Source: Doryteuthis pealeii
Lineage: Eukaryota > Mollusca > Cephalopoda > Myopsida > Loliginidae
Length of the DNA: 64,000 nt
NCBI GenBank assembly: GCA_023376005.1
Contig: CM042142.1
Coordinates: forward strand, 54,260,645-54,324,644
Direction: 5' to 3'
The notes beneath the pieces are model-generated. The model saw only the letters and a program-made list of their open reading frames with translations, was not told where the DNA came from and did not search any database. Below are positions 1 through 10,375 of this stretch, piece after piece; position 1 is the stretch's first letter; every line of letters begins with the position of its first letter. Made by a program: the position numbers and the translations under genes.

Positions 1-30
1 GAGACGGAAAGAGAACGAGTAAAAGACTGA

Positions 31-61
<31 letters not shown>

Positions 62-756
62 TTGAAAAGACTGAGCTGGATAGATAGAAACAGTCTAGGA
101 TAGATAGATACTCGTATACCTATCTAGTTCCTTTATAGCCAAATATGAAGTGAAGATGTAGAGGCCAACCAATTACTCTGAATCCCAAGGCTAAGAAAAC
201 TTTTTTATAAGCTTCACACTATTTAACAAACTGGTAATGTACGAGATGCTATCCTAAAGTTCTGAAACTGTTAACTGAATTTCCCGTGTCTCGCCGGATA
301 TTTTATGCAGTTAAAAAAAAATCACTTATCTCTCATCTCTCCCCCACCACTACCACCACTCCAGGATACAAAGAACGTCATTTCCTATAAATTACTATTT
401 TCTATGAGAAAGCCATTTCGCGCCTTGACTAGTTCTCCCCACCCCCCGGTACTAGCTCATAAAATTCGTATCAATTACTTATTCAAAGCTGTGCACTGCC
501 TTCAGGTGATGACACTCGCCAGTTTACGGTAGGCTAAATTGGTGCACAGCGTTCTTTCAATTCTAATGTTTTTCACTGAAATGTACGAATTTTATTGGAA
601 AGGAGGAAATATTCGAGCCAATAGTAATTGACTTTCGATATCGTCTGTTGTTCAAACGATGTTGTCCTAATCGTTTTTTGAATGTTTTTTAGTTAAACAA
701 AAACAAACAAAAAAAAAGACGACTTTGTATCAATCGTTTTCTTGTAATTATTATAT
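1..756. other. Unannotated AT-rich DNA
   Basis: A (GA)n microsatellite lies at about 35-61, followed by AT-rich sequence. A 75-codon open frame at 305-532 has a low-complexity start and no recognisable motif, so I do not call it a gene. I see no other element before the Heli-A end at 760. Confidence 0.6.
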
Positions 757-759
757 ATA

Positions 760-1388
760 CTAGCAAATATATGCATCTCCGGGTGCAAGTATTTAAGTTT
801 TAATGTAATAAAATATTGTATTAAATTAGAAATGCTAATGAAACTAAATAAAAATGCAGATAAAAAGATTTAAAACAGAGGGAGTATAATCGAAAAATAG
901 AACAACTGAAATTTACTCTTCAATCACTCTCGTCTTTCATTTTTATTTTTTCTAATTTAAGTATTTAGTTAAAATAGGAAGTAAAGAATAAAATGACAGT
1001 TATTTTTTCTTATTAATGTATTTCATTTAAGATCTATTGAAGAGATTTTTGCTTATATTCATTAAAATAAAACCAAACAATTAGAAATCAATAATACTAA
1101 GCACATATATATTAAAATCACATTTTTAATATCAATATGCAAATTAGCCTTCCCATTCACACTGTAAACCGCTATTTTGTTGTATATATAAATATAATTG
1201 CATGTTGTTAGTATGTTGATATGGTTAACAGTATTAATAATGTAAACCAATTTTATTAATAATTGAGGTTTAAATAAAATAAAATCATTGAGAATGTGAT
1301 GTCATTAACTAAGGGAATTATGACTTGAGTAGTGATATAGTTTCGGTTACAGACAGAAAAACACACAATCTCCATTATAATAATAAGA
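760..1388 (-). mobile_element. Heli-A copy 1 (non-autonomous Helitron)
   Basis: Read on the minus strand, the element starts with TC at 1388 (TCTTATTATT, then the conserved AATGGAGATTGTGTG block) and ends with a GC hairpin close to CTAG at 763-760. The flanking bases are A before TC and T after CTAG, the A^T insertion preference of Helitrons, with no target duplication. No Rep or helicase coding is present, so the copy is non-autonomous. A 62-codon open frame inside recurs in other copies only because the DNA is conserved. The class rests on terminal structure and several matching copies in this window. Confidence 0.8.
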
Positions 1389-1838
1389 TATTATTTTTGG
1401 TTCCCTTCTCAGTCTGCCTTTTAGATTGTAATCTCTACATTCAAGTTTGGTTGTTTTTAATGGCATATCAAACTTTGTGGGTTATTTTGATAACATGGCT
1501 ACCATGGTATAAGAACAAAAGTGGTACTATTTAAAACTGTTAATGTCCTATACCACATCATTCCACCCAATCGGAAGTCACATTTGTTTTCCTAATCCAT
1601 CCCAAACGATAGCCTTTGTTTAAATGTAATATTAAACATATTTAGAAGACTTTGATTTAAGGGAAATAACAGGTAAATTTAAATAAAAAGGCTATTTTTG
1701 TATAAATCCTTATAGAAATTGGGTTCTGGACTTTAAAAAAAATGATGTTGAAAGCTATAGCTGGGTATTAAATTTGAGAGAGGTATGTTTTGAGAGTTGT
1801 TTTTGCTTGTATATTCAGTCTTATTCTCCAATGATACT
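1389..1838 (+). repeat. Older repeat unit, copy 1, holding an empty Heli-A site
   Basis: Sequence from CCCTTCTCAG (about 1405) through GGGTTATTTTGATAA (about 1479) to GTATTCAGTCTTATTCTCC (about 1810-1830) recurs at 2888-2981 plus 3623-3732, where it is split by Heli-A copy 2. Here the junction, at about 1501/1502, is uninterrupted. The start of the same repeat also appears at about 4930. A block at about 1533-1740 is present here and absent from the second copy. The repeat's class is unknown. Confidence 0.6.
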
Positions 1839-1839
1839 C

Positions 1840-2490
1840 TTCGTCTTCTTCTTTTCGTATTCTTCTTCTTCTTCTTCTTCTTCTTTCTTCTTCTTCTCTT
1901 TTTCGTATTCTTCTTCTTTTCTTCTTCTTCTCTTTTTCTTCTTCTTCTTCTTCTTTTTCGGATTCTTCTTCTTCTTCTTTTTCGGATTCTTCTTCTTCTT
2001 CTTCTCTTCTTTTTTCGGATTCTTCTCTCTTCTTCTTTTCGGATTCTTCTTCTTCTTCTTCTTTTCTTCTCTTCTTCTTTCTTCTCTTCTTCTTCTTCTT
2101 CTTCTTCTTTTTCTTCTTCTTTTCTTCTTCTTCTTTTTCGGATTCTTCTCTTCTTCTTTTCTTCGGATTCTTCTTCATATTCTTTCTTTTTTCTTCGGAT
2201 TCTTCTTCGGATTTTCTTCATATTCTTCTTCTTCTTCATATTCTTCGTATTCTTCGTATTCTTCATATTCTTCGTATTCTTCTTCTTCATATTCTTCTTC
2301 TTCATATTCGTATTCTTCTTCATATTCGTATTCTTCTTATTCTTCGTCGTATTCTTCTTCATATTCTTATTCTTATTCTTCTTCATATTCTTATTATTAT
2401 TCTTCGTCGTATTCTTTTTCTTATTCTTCGTCGTATTCTTTTTCTTATTCTTCGTCGTATTCTTTTTCTTATTCTTCGTCTTCTATTTTA
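1840..2490. repeat. Degenerate (CTT)n / (TTCGTATTC)n pyrimidine array
   Basis: About 650 bases in which the plus strand is almost purely pyrimidine. It runs from plain CTT repeats to longer units such as TTCTTCATATTC, TTCGGATTC and TTCGTCGTATTC. Long open frames on both strands (Phe/Ser/Leu-rich on plus, Lys/Arg/Glu-rich on minus) follow from the triplet repeat and are not genes. Confidence 0.95.
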
Positions 2491-2576
2491 ATTCACTCTT
2501 CATAATCAGTCTCATTCTTCTATAATACTATTTTCTGATTTTCTCCTTCGTGTTATATAGTATTCCGTTACTCATT

Positions 2577-2869
2577 TACCGTATTTGATGGCGTATAAGA
2601 CGCACCCCCATTTCAACAGGTCAGATTCAGAAAAAAAAGTTTTTAGTGTATTTAAGCATACACTGTTGAAAACCGTCTAGCAATACCAGCAATAAAATAA
2701 GGATGCATGGAGCTACGGGTAGGTAAAAGTACTGAGCGTAAGCTGGGTTAGCGAGCATCATAGAGAAGATTAGCCTAGGTCTACGGAAGGTCTCAAACTT
2801 CATATACGATGTATAAGACGAAACTTTGGAGAAAAAAAAAGTGCGTCCTATATGCCGTCGAATACGGTA
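2577..2869. mobile_element. MITE-like element with 29-bp terminal inverted repeats
   Basis: The left end (2577-2605) begins TACCGTATTTGATGGC and runs to GACGCAC; the right end (2841-2869) is its reverse complement with four differences, starting GTGCGTCCTATATGCC. The interior has no coding capacity. If TA at each edge is the duplicated target, the element is 2579-2867 with a TA duplication, fitting a Tc1/mariner-type MITE, but TA could belong to the TIR. Superfamily is uncertain. Confidence 0.75.
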
Positions 2870-2887
2870 CGTTTAGATATTCATAGG

Positions 2888-2981
2888 TCCCTTCTCAGTT
2901 TTAACTCTTTTAATGTTTACATTTAAGTTTGGTTTTCTTTGTTTAATTCAAACTTCGCGGGTTATTTTGATGAAATAGCTA
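2888..2981 (+). repeat. Older repeat unit, copy 2, left part
   Basis: Starts with CCCTTCTCAG and ends GTTATTTTGATGAAATAGCTA, matching 1405-1501. The match resumes at 3623 after Heli-A copy 2, so the Helitron inserted into this unit. Confidence 0.65.
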
Positions 2982-3622
2982 TCTTATTATAATGGAGATT
3001 GTGTGTTTTTCTGTCTGTAACCGAAACTATATTACTACTCAAGTCACAATTCCCTGAATTATTTACGTCAAATTCTCCATGATTTCATTCTTTTAAACCT
3101 TCAGTTATTAATAAAATTGTTTTACATTATTAATACTGTTGACCATATCTACGTACTAATAACATGCAATTGTATTTATATATACAACAAAATAGCGGTT
3201 TACAGTTTGAACGAGAAGGCTAATTTGCATATTGATATTTAAAAATTTTATTTTAATAAATATGTGCTTGGTATTATTGATTTTCTAATTGTTTGGTTTT
3301 ATCTTAAGAAATATAAACAAATCTCGTGGATAAATCTTAAAAGAAATTTATTTACAAGAAGAAATAACTGTAATATTATCCTTTCTTCCTATTTTAACTA
3401 AATAGTTAAATTAGGAAAATTTTACCAATGAAAGAGGGGAGTAATGGAAAATGATTGAATAGTTAGTTTCAAAGTTGTTCTATTTTTTCGATTATACCCC
3501 CTCTGTTGCAGATCTTTTTATCTGCATTCTTATTCAGTTTCATTAGCCTTTCTAATTTAATATGATATTATATTATATCAAAACTTAAATACTTGCACCC
3601 GGAGGGTGCATATATTTGCTAG
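2982..3622 (+). mobile_element. Heli-A copy 2
   Basis: Begins TCTTATTATAATGG after an A and ends in hairpin GCACCCGGAGGGTGC, a nine-base spacer and CTAG, followed by T. This is the canonical Helitron 3' arrangement. Its flanks match the uninterrupted paralogue at 1469-1530, so the insertion boundary is supported independently of the terminal motifs. No coding capacity. Confidence 0.85.
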
Positions 3623-3732
3623 TCATAATAAAAGAACAGAAGTGGTACTATTTAACCCATAGCTTGGTATTAAATTTGGTAGAGGTATATTTTGAATTTA
3701 GCCTGGTTTGCGTATTCAGTCTTATTCTCCTA
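3623..3732 (+). repeat. Older repeat unit, copy 2, right part
   Basis: Contains AAAGAACAGAAGTGGTACTA and GTATTCAGTCTTATTCTCC, matching about 1510-1530 and 1810-1830. It lies between the Helitron end and the CTAG of the next element. Confidence 0.6.
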
Positions 3733-4055
3733 CTAGCAGCGGCTACCCGGCGTCGCCTGTGTAGAAGGGGATTTTTTTTAAGTTAGTCCCACAGATCCAT
3801 TATTACTGAATCGTGAGTTGAATCCTCGTGGGATACCCCCATTTGAATCCCTATCTAAAAAAATATAGACCTTGCATTGATCCAGCTACTCTGAAAAGAA
3901 ATGTTAATGTCTACTATCTAAAATATTAAATGAAAAAAAATCCATGCTGTTATCATTTAAATTTTATTTTTTAATTATCTTCACGAATATAAATCAAATC
4001 TCTATCATTTTTGCTCAAAAACCACGCCCTGGTGATATTTAATGTATATATATAC

Positions 4056-4087
<32 letters not shown>

Positions 4088-4170
4088 ATATATATTTACT
4101 TTGACGTTAATTGTTTTATTTTCGAAGTTTCCTCCAGACATAGATACACACAACTACCCTTTATATATGT
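3733..4170 (-). mobile_element. CTAG-B element, first of a head-to-tail pair
   Basis: About 430 bp and closely similar to the following copy over its whole length. On the minus strand it ends with the near-palindrome GGCGACGCC, a short spacer and CTAG followed by T. The other end reads ATATATAAAGGGTAGTTGTG and then GTCTGGAGGAAAC, resembling Helitron 5' regions, but a leading TC is not seen. It contains (AT)n and (TG)n at about 4045-4095. Helitron-like is the best guess. Confidence 0.55.
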
Positions 4171-4171
4171 A

Positions 4172-4557
4172 CTAGAAGTGACTACTCCGCGTTGCCTGCG
4201 TAAAGGGGGGATTTTAAAAAAGGTTAGTGTCGCAGATCCATTATTACTGAATTGTGAGTTGGATGCCCATTAAAATCCCTACGTAAAAAAAGATCTTGCG
4301 TTGATCCAGTCACTCTGAAAATAGAAATTTATGTCTACAAAATTAAATGGAAAAAAAACTCCATGTTGTTATCATTTAGATTTTTTTTTTATAGATATCT
4401 TCATGAATTTAAATCAAGTCTTCATTATTTTTGCTCAAAAACCAAGCCCTGGTGATATTTGATGTGTATATATATATATTTACTTTGTCGTTAATTGTTT
4501 TATTTTCGAAGTTTCCTCCGGACATACAGATTCACACAATTACCCTTTATATATGTA
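4172..4557 (-). mobile_element. CTAG-B element, second of a head-to-tail pair
   Basis: Same family and orientation as the preceding copy, beginning about two bases beyond it. Shared landmarks include CAGATCCATTATTACTGAAT and CGAAGTTTCCTCC. It lacks the long (TG)n of the first copy. Direct tandem arrangement without spacer is compatible with rolling-circle transposition or unequal exchange. Confidence 0.55.
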
Positions 4558-4602
4558 TAGATAGATGATACTCTTCTTCTGAGTTATATAGCGTTACATT
4601 AT

Positions 4603-4862
4603 GGAGGCGTGTGGTCTAATGGTTAGAGTCGTAGGAAATGGACTCGTCAACGCGAGTTCAATTCCTGGACGAAGCTGTTTGAATTTCACATAGCGCTAAT
4701 ACCCTTGGGAAAGGTATGAAACCAATTCTCCCTCCAGCTATGGGTAAATAGCAGGGCAGACTGGACTCTTTAACCATGGCTAGGTAACCAGTCTAGGAGA
4801 AGGAAAACTCTGTTAAACTCCGCTTAAGAAATTGACCTTGTGTCGCATCCTGCTCGTGCGGA
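4603..4862 (+). mobile_element. SINE-1 copy 1 (tRNA-derived)
   Basis: The head GGAGGCGTGTGGTCTAATGG carries a pol III A box (TGGTCTAATGG, 4612-4622) and a B box (GTTCAATTC, 4656-4664) spaced as in a tRNA. The body includes AATACCCTTGGGAAAGG and the element ends CCTGCTCGTGCGG. The same ~265 bp unit recurs at 5609, 41421, 42125 (headless), 59868 (minus) and 63055 (degraded). It is followed by (AT)n. Confidence 0.85.
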
Positions 4863-4867
4863 AGGGT

Positions 4868-4869
<2 letters not shown>

Positions 4870-4902
<33 letters not shown>
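4870..4902. repeat. (AT)n microsatellite after SINE-1
   Basis: About 33 bases of uninterrupted TA directly following the SINE-1 3' end; the next SINE-1 copy also ends in (AT)n, so the tail may be part of the family. Confidence 0.9.
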
Positions 4903-4905
<3 letters not shown>

Positions 4906-5068
4906 ACGTTACCCCCATTTACTTCTAGATATTTATAGTTCCCTTCTTGGCCTACCTATTCGATTGTAATGTCTACATCCAAATGGATGGATGCTAAAGC
5001 TGTTAGTTTTCCTCATTTCAAAGTTACTTTCCCGCGCTTAAATTTTTATTCCTTTATTATTACTACTA

Positions 5069-5446
5069 GAAAAAAAAACATCCTCTGGGCGGTGTAAAAA
5101 AATTTTGAAAGATATTGTTTGAGAGGGTAGGAGTTAAATATTCAATGTTGAGGGTTTTGTATCAGAAGTAAGTAAAATCATCAAATTTATTAAAGGAGTA
5201 AAAAATAAAACAATTTGAAATGGAAGCTTAGTTCTGATAACTTTAAATATATATTAAAATAAATCAGCCTATATATGTAATACCGGGTATGTATATATTA
5301 AAACTTGTTTTAAAAAATAATGAGGACCATCTAAAGTGGTATACTCAAAGGTTGTTCTTTATTCTATGTATTGACGATTTGGGGTAATGTGATGTAAGCA
5401 GTGACATAGTTTTGGTTACAGACAAATAGAGACCGTATCTCCATTA
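5069..5446 (-). mobile_element. Heli-old fragment (diverged Helitron relative)
   Basis: The left side starts with CTAG followed by a weak GC palindrome (CATCCTCTGGGCGGTG). The right side, at about 5398-5446, reads as the minus-strand Heli-A 5' region: GACATAGTTTTGGTTACAGAC, then ATCTCCATTATTAATAGAT. The interior is only distantly similar to Heli-A. Probably an old subfamily; boundaries are approximate. Confidence 0.45.
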
Positions 5447-5608
5447 TTAATAGATAACTCATAACAGCCTTCAACATTCGTTATCGTTTTTGCATGAACC
5501 TTTAAATCAGCCATGTTGAAAAGGTGGGTAATAGTTTTATAATATATATTGTCGGTTTTATCAAACTCATTTGAATGAGGTATAATGATAACCTATATAT
5601 AAATACTC

Positions 5609-5878
5609 GGAATCGCGTGGTGTAATGGTTAAAGTCATGGGAAATTGACTCGTCGCCCCGAGTTCAAATCCTGGACGTGGTAATTGCATTTCACTTAGCG
5701 CTAATACCCTTGGGAAAGGTATGAATCATACTCTCCCTCAAGCTATGGATAAATAGTAGAGCAGACTGGACTCTTTAACCTTGGTTAGGCAACCGGTCTA
5801 GGAGAAGGAAAACTCTGAATTAAAACCTGTTAAACTCCGCTTAAGAAATTGGTCTTGTGTCGCATCCTGCTCGTGCGG
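5609..5878 (+). mobile_element. SINE-1 copy 2
   Basis: The head has A box TGGTGTAATGG (about 5618-5628) and B box GTTCAAATC (about 5661-5669), then the shared body and the CCTGCTCGTGCGG end, followed by G-rich sequence and (AT)n. It is closely similar to the copy at 4603, so the family may have been active fairly recently. Confidence 0.85.
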
Positions 5879-5891
5879 GGCGGGGGGGGGT

Positions 5892-5894
<3 letters not shown>

Positions 5895-5937
<43 letters not shown>

Positions 5938-6840
5938 CTCGTGTTCCTTGCAAAATAGTTCAGTAAGTAAAAATTATGATAATCTTGATAAAACTCTTTC
6001 TCACTTTTTTCTTTCTTTTCATCATTTAATTATGTTCGATTGAAATAGATTAGTTTTATTACTTCCGCGCGCTCACCCCTCTCTCTGTCTTTCCCCTACT
6101 TTCTTTCTTTCTTATTATATTTTTCTGGGCAGTATATTCTTTCTCTCCCCCTTTTTTCTTTATAATAAAAAACTGAATTGTCCATTTAGCTGAGGTGACG
6201 ACACTCACAAGAAATATGAGTTCGGTGATTAAGCGACACCAGATAATCAGGATTTACATCTTTGCATTTCATCTTGGACGATTCATTTTTAACTAGATTG
6301 TGTTGCAGGATGACAACGACCGTACAATTAAGAAACACAATAATAAGAATTTATATGAATTTTAAAATATTGACATTTATTTAAAAATTTGTTTGAAATA
6401 TCTGAAAAAATGGCATCAAAAAAATTTTTTTTTTTTTATCGTTTTTTTTTTTGTATAATTTAATGTATTTGTTGGATCTAAAACCCTATAACGTTTTTTT
6501 AGTTGAGGTAAAAATGAAATTGAATTAAAAAATTATAATGAAATAAAAACATACGATACAAATTAATTTCTGGCGATATTAAATATAAATGTCTACAGTG
6601 ACTAACATCAAAGAAAAATAAAATATGTTGCTGAGATAGATAGATATGAACAGAATTAGATAAATAGATAGATTTTGAGAATTTCCATCATTGGAGTAAG
6701 AACTATATCCAAGTCCTGAAGATGGTCTAATAAGAGACCGAAACGTTGCACCGTCGACAATAAACATCAAGTTTCCATAACATCCCGTGTTTGTCTACTT
6801 TTCTCCACATACTGTCGGATTAACCTCCTCACATTTCTAC
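5895..6840. other. (AT)n plus unannotated DNA with a foldback-type arm
   Basis: (AT)n occupies about 5895-5933 and A/T homopolymers cluster at 6415-6460. At about 6700-6840 the sequence GAAGATGGTCTAATAAGAGAC, then ACATACTGTCGGATTAACC, resembles one end of the foldback family described at 44196 and 47125. No coding signal. Confidence 0.5.
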
Positions 6841-7488
6841 CATAGATAGATAGGTATGAACAGAATTAGATAGATAGGTATGAACGGAATTAGATAGATA
6901 GGTATGAACAGAATTAGATAGATAGGTATGAACAGAATTAGATAGATAGATAGGTATGAACAGAATTAGATAGATAGATAGGTATGAACAGAATTAGATA
7001 GATAGATAGGTATGAACAGAATTAGATAGATAGATAGGTATTAACAGAATTAGATAGATAGATAGGTATTAACAGAATTAGATAGATAGATAGGTATGAA
7101 CAGAATTAGATAGATAGATAGTATGAACAGAATTAGATAGATAGGTATGAACAGATAGATAGATAGATGATAGATAGATAGGTATGAACAGATAGATAGA
7201 TAGATAGGTATTAACAGAATTAGATAGATAGGTATGAACAGAATTAGATAGATAGGTATGAACAGAATTAGATAGATAGATAGGTATGAACAGAATTAGA
7301 TAGATAGATAGGTATGAACAGAATTAGATAGATAGATAGATAGGTATGAAACAGAATTAGATAGATAGATAGATAGGTATGAACAGAATTAGATAGAAGA
7401 TAGATAGGTATGAACAGAATTAGATAGATAGATAGATAGATAGATAGGTATGAACAGAATTAGATAGATAGATAGGTATGAACAGAAT

Positions 7489-7519
<31 letters not shown>

Positions 7520-7700
7520 GTATGAACAGAATAAGATAGATAGATAGATAGGTATGAACAGAATAAGATAGATAGATAGATAGGTATGAACAGAATAGAT
7601 AGATAGATAGATAGGTATGAACAGAATTAGATAGATAGATAGATAGGTATGAACAGAATTAGATAGATAGATAGATAGGTATGACCATGAACAGATTAGA
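6841..7700. repeat. Minisatellite of GATA blocks plus GTATGAACAGAATTA
   Basis: About 860 bases of a compound unit: two to seven GATA repeats followed by GGTATGAACAGAATTA, typically 20-32 bp. Units differ mainly in GATA number, with rare G-to-T changes (GTATTAACAG) shared by neighbours. The minus-strand Ile/Tyr/Leu-rich open frame is a translation of the repeat. Confidence 0.95.
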
Positions 7701-8240
7701 TAGATACGAACATAATTGGATAGATATTGGATGCTTAGTCGATAAATACTTGTCTCGTAAGTTATCGAGGTAAAATAAATTTTTCTTAAAGATTTAAAAT
7801 AAGATAAAAACACTCAATAAAAAAATTAATGCCAGACTATATTAAATCTAAATATCTACAATATTCGACTTCAAAGAAAAAACAAACTATGTTACTCTCA
7901 ACGACACCGATACATAGTTTTTTTTTTCTAGAAAGACTGGATAGGCCGTTCAATTAATATAGAAAAACATTCAATTTCCAACTCACTGTAGACGTAAAAT
8001 TTCAACTAACAGAATCATAGCGGAGGGGGGTAGCATCTCATCAATGTGGCCTCGTATGTGAATAAGTCAAAGGTACATAAAAATGTTTCCGATCAGGTTG
8101 CGATACATTTACCTTTATTGCTAATATAATAATGGACCGATACTTATAAAATGACCGTACAACCAGGTGTCCTTTAAACATAATGGATGCGTATGAGAAG
8201 AAGGAACCTAGATAAGTGGGTGTTACTTCTATCACAAAAA
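7701..8240. other. Unannotated sequence
   Basis: Mixed AT-rich sequence with no recognised repeat, RNA gene or coding frame beyond chance open frames. Confidence 0.5.
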
Positions 8241-8244
8241 ATGA

Positions 8245-8262
8245 TATGGGTCTCTCTCTTTC

Positions 8263-8328
<66 letters not shown>

Positions 8329-8377
8329 AGTATACTTTTATTAGGATAAGATCTATATCTGATGGTCTATTTTTTTG

Positions 8378-8428
<51 letters not shown>

Positions 8429-8585
8429 TGAGAGAGAAGTATACTTTTATTAGGATAAGATCTATATCTGATGGGTCTATTTTTGTATAATATATATATA
8501 TAATATATATATATATATATGGAGAGTGAGACAAGTATACTTTTATTACGATAAGATCTATATCTGATGGGTTTATTTTTTTGTA

Positions 8586-8619
<34 letters not shown>

Positions 8620-8736
8620 ATATGGAGAGAGAGAGAGAGACAAGTATACTTTTATTACGATAAGACCTATATCTGATGGGTTTATTTTTGTTTATATATT
8701 ATATCTCTGTCTGTCTCTCTCCCCCCTCTCTCTCCC

Positions 8737-8770
<34 letters not shown>
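8245..8770. repeat. Complex tandem repeat with embedded (AT)n and (GA)n
   Basis: Four consecutive units of roughly 100-130 bp. Each contains ACAAGTATACTTTTATTA, then GATAAGATCTATATCTGATG and TCTATTTTT, followed by (AT)n and usually (GA)n. The last unit passes into CT-rich sequence and a final (AT)n. Open frames on both strands are microsatellite translations. Confidence 0.9.
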
Positions 8771-8779
<9 letters not shown>

Positions 8780-9041
8780 CGAACAGTTTAACGCAATGAA
8801 CACACACGTGTAATCGACTGCAATTAATTGGTATCTCGATTAATTCAGTGGATTTAACCCTGAAGATCCTTATGGTGAAACTCGAGTAGCTTATCAATTG
8901 TACCTATATTATAAAACATTTTCTCTACTTACATATTGAGCACTTTGTATTTGTTATATCGCTGACTTACCCGCCTGAATTCTGCACCACCTAACCATCG
9001 TGACCATATTCACCGGTAATGCATATTATATATTTCTGGGT
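8771..9041. other. Unannotated sequence
   Basis: AT-rich sequence between the tandem repeat and a foldback element, with no feature I can support. Confidence 0.5.
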
Positions 9042-9240
9042 AAATAATTCTTGGTTGTAATTCGAAGCATGAGAGAAATGTGCAAAATAAATAAAAAACT
9101 GAGTTGGATATTATGTACTAAGTCCCATTTATTTTCTGGTATTTCGAAAGATTCTAAATGGAATTTAGTACATAATATCCAACTCGGTTTCTGATTTATT
9201 TTACACATCTCTCATACTCGAATTACAACCAAAAATTATT
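9042..9240. mobile_element. Foldback element with ~90-bp arms
   Basis: The arms at about 9042-9132 and 9154-9240 are imperfect reverse complements: the left has TTGGTTGTAATTCGAAGCATG, the right has its complement CTCGAATTACAACC. The loop is about 20 bp. A related single arm is at 50445-50565. It is non-coding; one short minus open frame crosses it by chance. Confidence 0.75.
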
Positions 9241-9303
9241 TGCTCACAAACATATAAATTCCTCATCAAATATGCCAACAAAGAAACATAAGAGGACTCC
9301 ACA

Positions 9304-9334
<31 letters not shown>

Positions 9335-9335
<1 letters not shown>

Positions 9336-9947
9336 CTTATTATAATGGAGATTGTGTGTTTTTCTGTCTGTAACCGAAACTATATTACTAATCGAGTCAC
9401 AATTAACATAGTTATTTACATCACATTCTTCATGATTTTATTCAAATTTAAACCTCAATTATTAATAAAATTGCTTCACCTTTTTATTAGTGTTGTCCAT
9501 ATCTACATACTAATAACATGCTATTGTATTTATATATACAAGAAATAGCGGTTTGCAGTTTGAACGGGAAGGCTAATTTGCATATTGATATTAAAAATGT
9601 GATTTTATTAAATATGTGCTTAGTATTATTGATTTCTAATTGTTTGGTTTTATTTTAATGAATATAAGCAAAAATCTCTTCAATGAATCTTAAATGATCC
9701 ATTAACAAGAAAAAATAAGTGTAATTTTATTCTTTATTTCCTAATTTAACTAAATAGTTAAATAAGTAAAATTCAGCAATGAAAGACGGCAGTGATGAAG
9801 AGTAAGTTTCATTTCTATTTTTCTATTATACCCTCACTCTGTTTAAATCTTTTTATCTGCATTCTTATTAGACTTTCTAATTTAATACGATATTTTCATT
9901 ACATTAAAACTTAAATACTTGCACCCGGAGGGTGCATATATTTGCTA

Positions 9948-9948
<1 letters not shown>
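9335..9948 (+). mobile_element. Heli-A copy 3, inserted in (AT)n
   Basis: Starts TCTTATTATAATGG directly inside TATATATA and ends with hairpin GCACCCGGAGGGTGC, ATATATTTG and CTAG, after which TATATATA resumes (9949 to about 9994). With A on the left and T on the right, this shows A^T targeting without duplication. The interior is non-coding. Confidence 0.9.
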
Positions 9949-9995
<47 letters not shown>

Positions 9996-10073
9996 CTGCG
10001 TTTTAGAGACGCGTCGTTATCATCACAGGAAATACTCACTTTTCTGTAAACGCCACTACCGAACACGAATAAT

Positions 10074-10235
10074 TTCAAACAAATCTATTTGGCCCATAGA
10101 GGAGACCCTAAAATGTACTACCACTCCGGGTCAGAGAGTATCTAAGAGTACTCCACACTCTCCAGATCTTCAGAACAGGATGCTCACCATAAGATGCATT
10201 TTAGTGTCATATCCAGGACACCAATTTCTTTGGGG
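10074..10235 (-). mobile_element. SINE-V fragment
   Basis: Contains CTACCACTCCGGGTCAGAG, CCACACTCTCCAGATC and TTAGTGTCATATCCAGGACA, the reverse complement of the SINE-V middle section found complete at 14058. Both the 5' part and the hairpin tail are missing. Confidence 0.65.
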
Positions 10236-10375
10236 GGTGCGAGGGTCCTTACCCCACTACAAGGGATACAGCCAATGTGTTCTAAGTCACTCTGTCAAGG
10301 TGATATTTAACCTGAGTGTATGATTTTCACATCAGATGTTTACGATCAATGGAACTTGTATTCTTTAAATAAGGA

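Noticed and set aside
1062..1250. Conserved ~62-codon frame inside Heli-A copies (also 17246-17437, 37189-37563, 50065-50361)
   Set aside because: Conservation is explained by recent copying of non-coding Helitron DNA; length and frame vary between copies and no Helitron protein domain is present.
1733..2525. Open frames over 200 codons on both strands
   Set aside because: They are translations of CTT/GAA triplet repeats: single-residue runs, overlapping frames on both strands, no domain.
4603..4676. True tRNA gene
   Set aside because: A and B boxes are present, but the arms do not pair as a full cloverleaf by eye and the unit recurs as a SINE with a non-tRNA body.
7460..7813. 117-codon Ile/Tyr/Leu-rich minus frame
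   Set aside because: Read-through of the GATA minisatellite.
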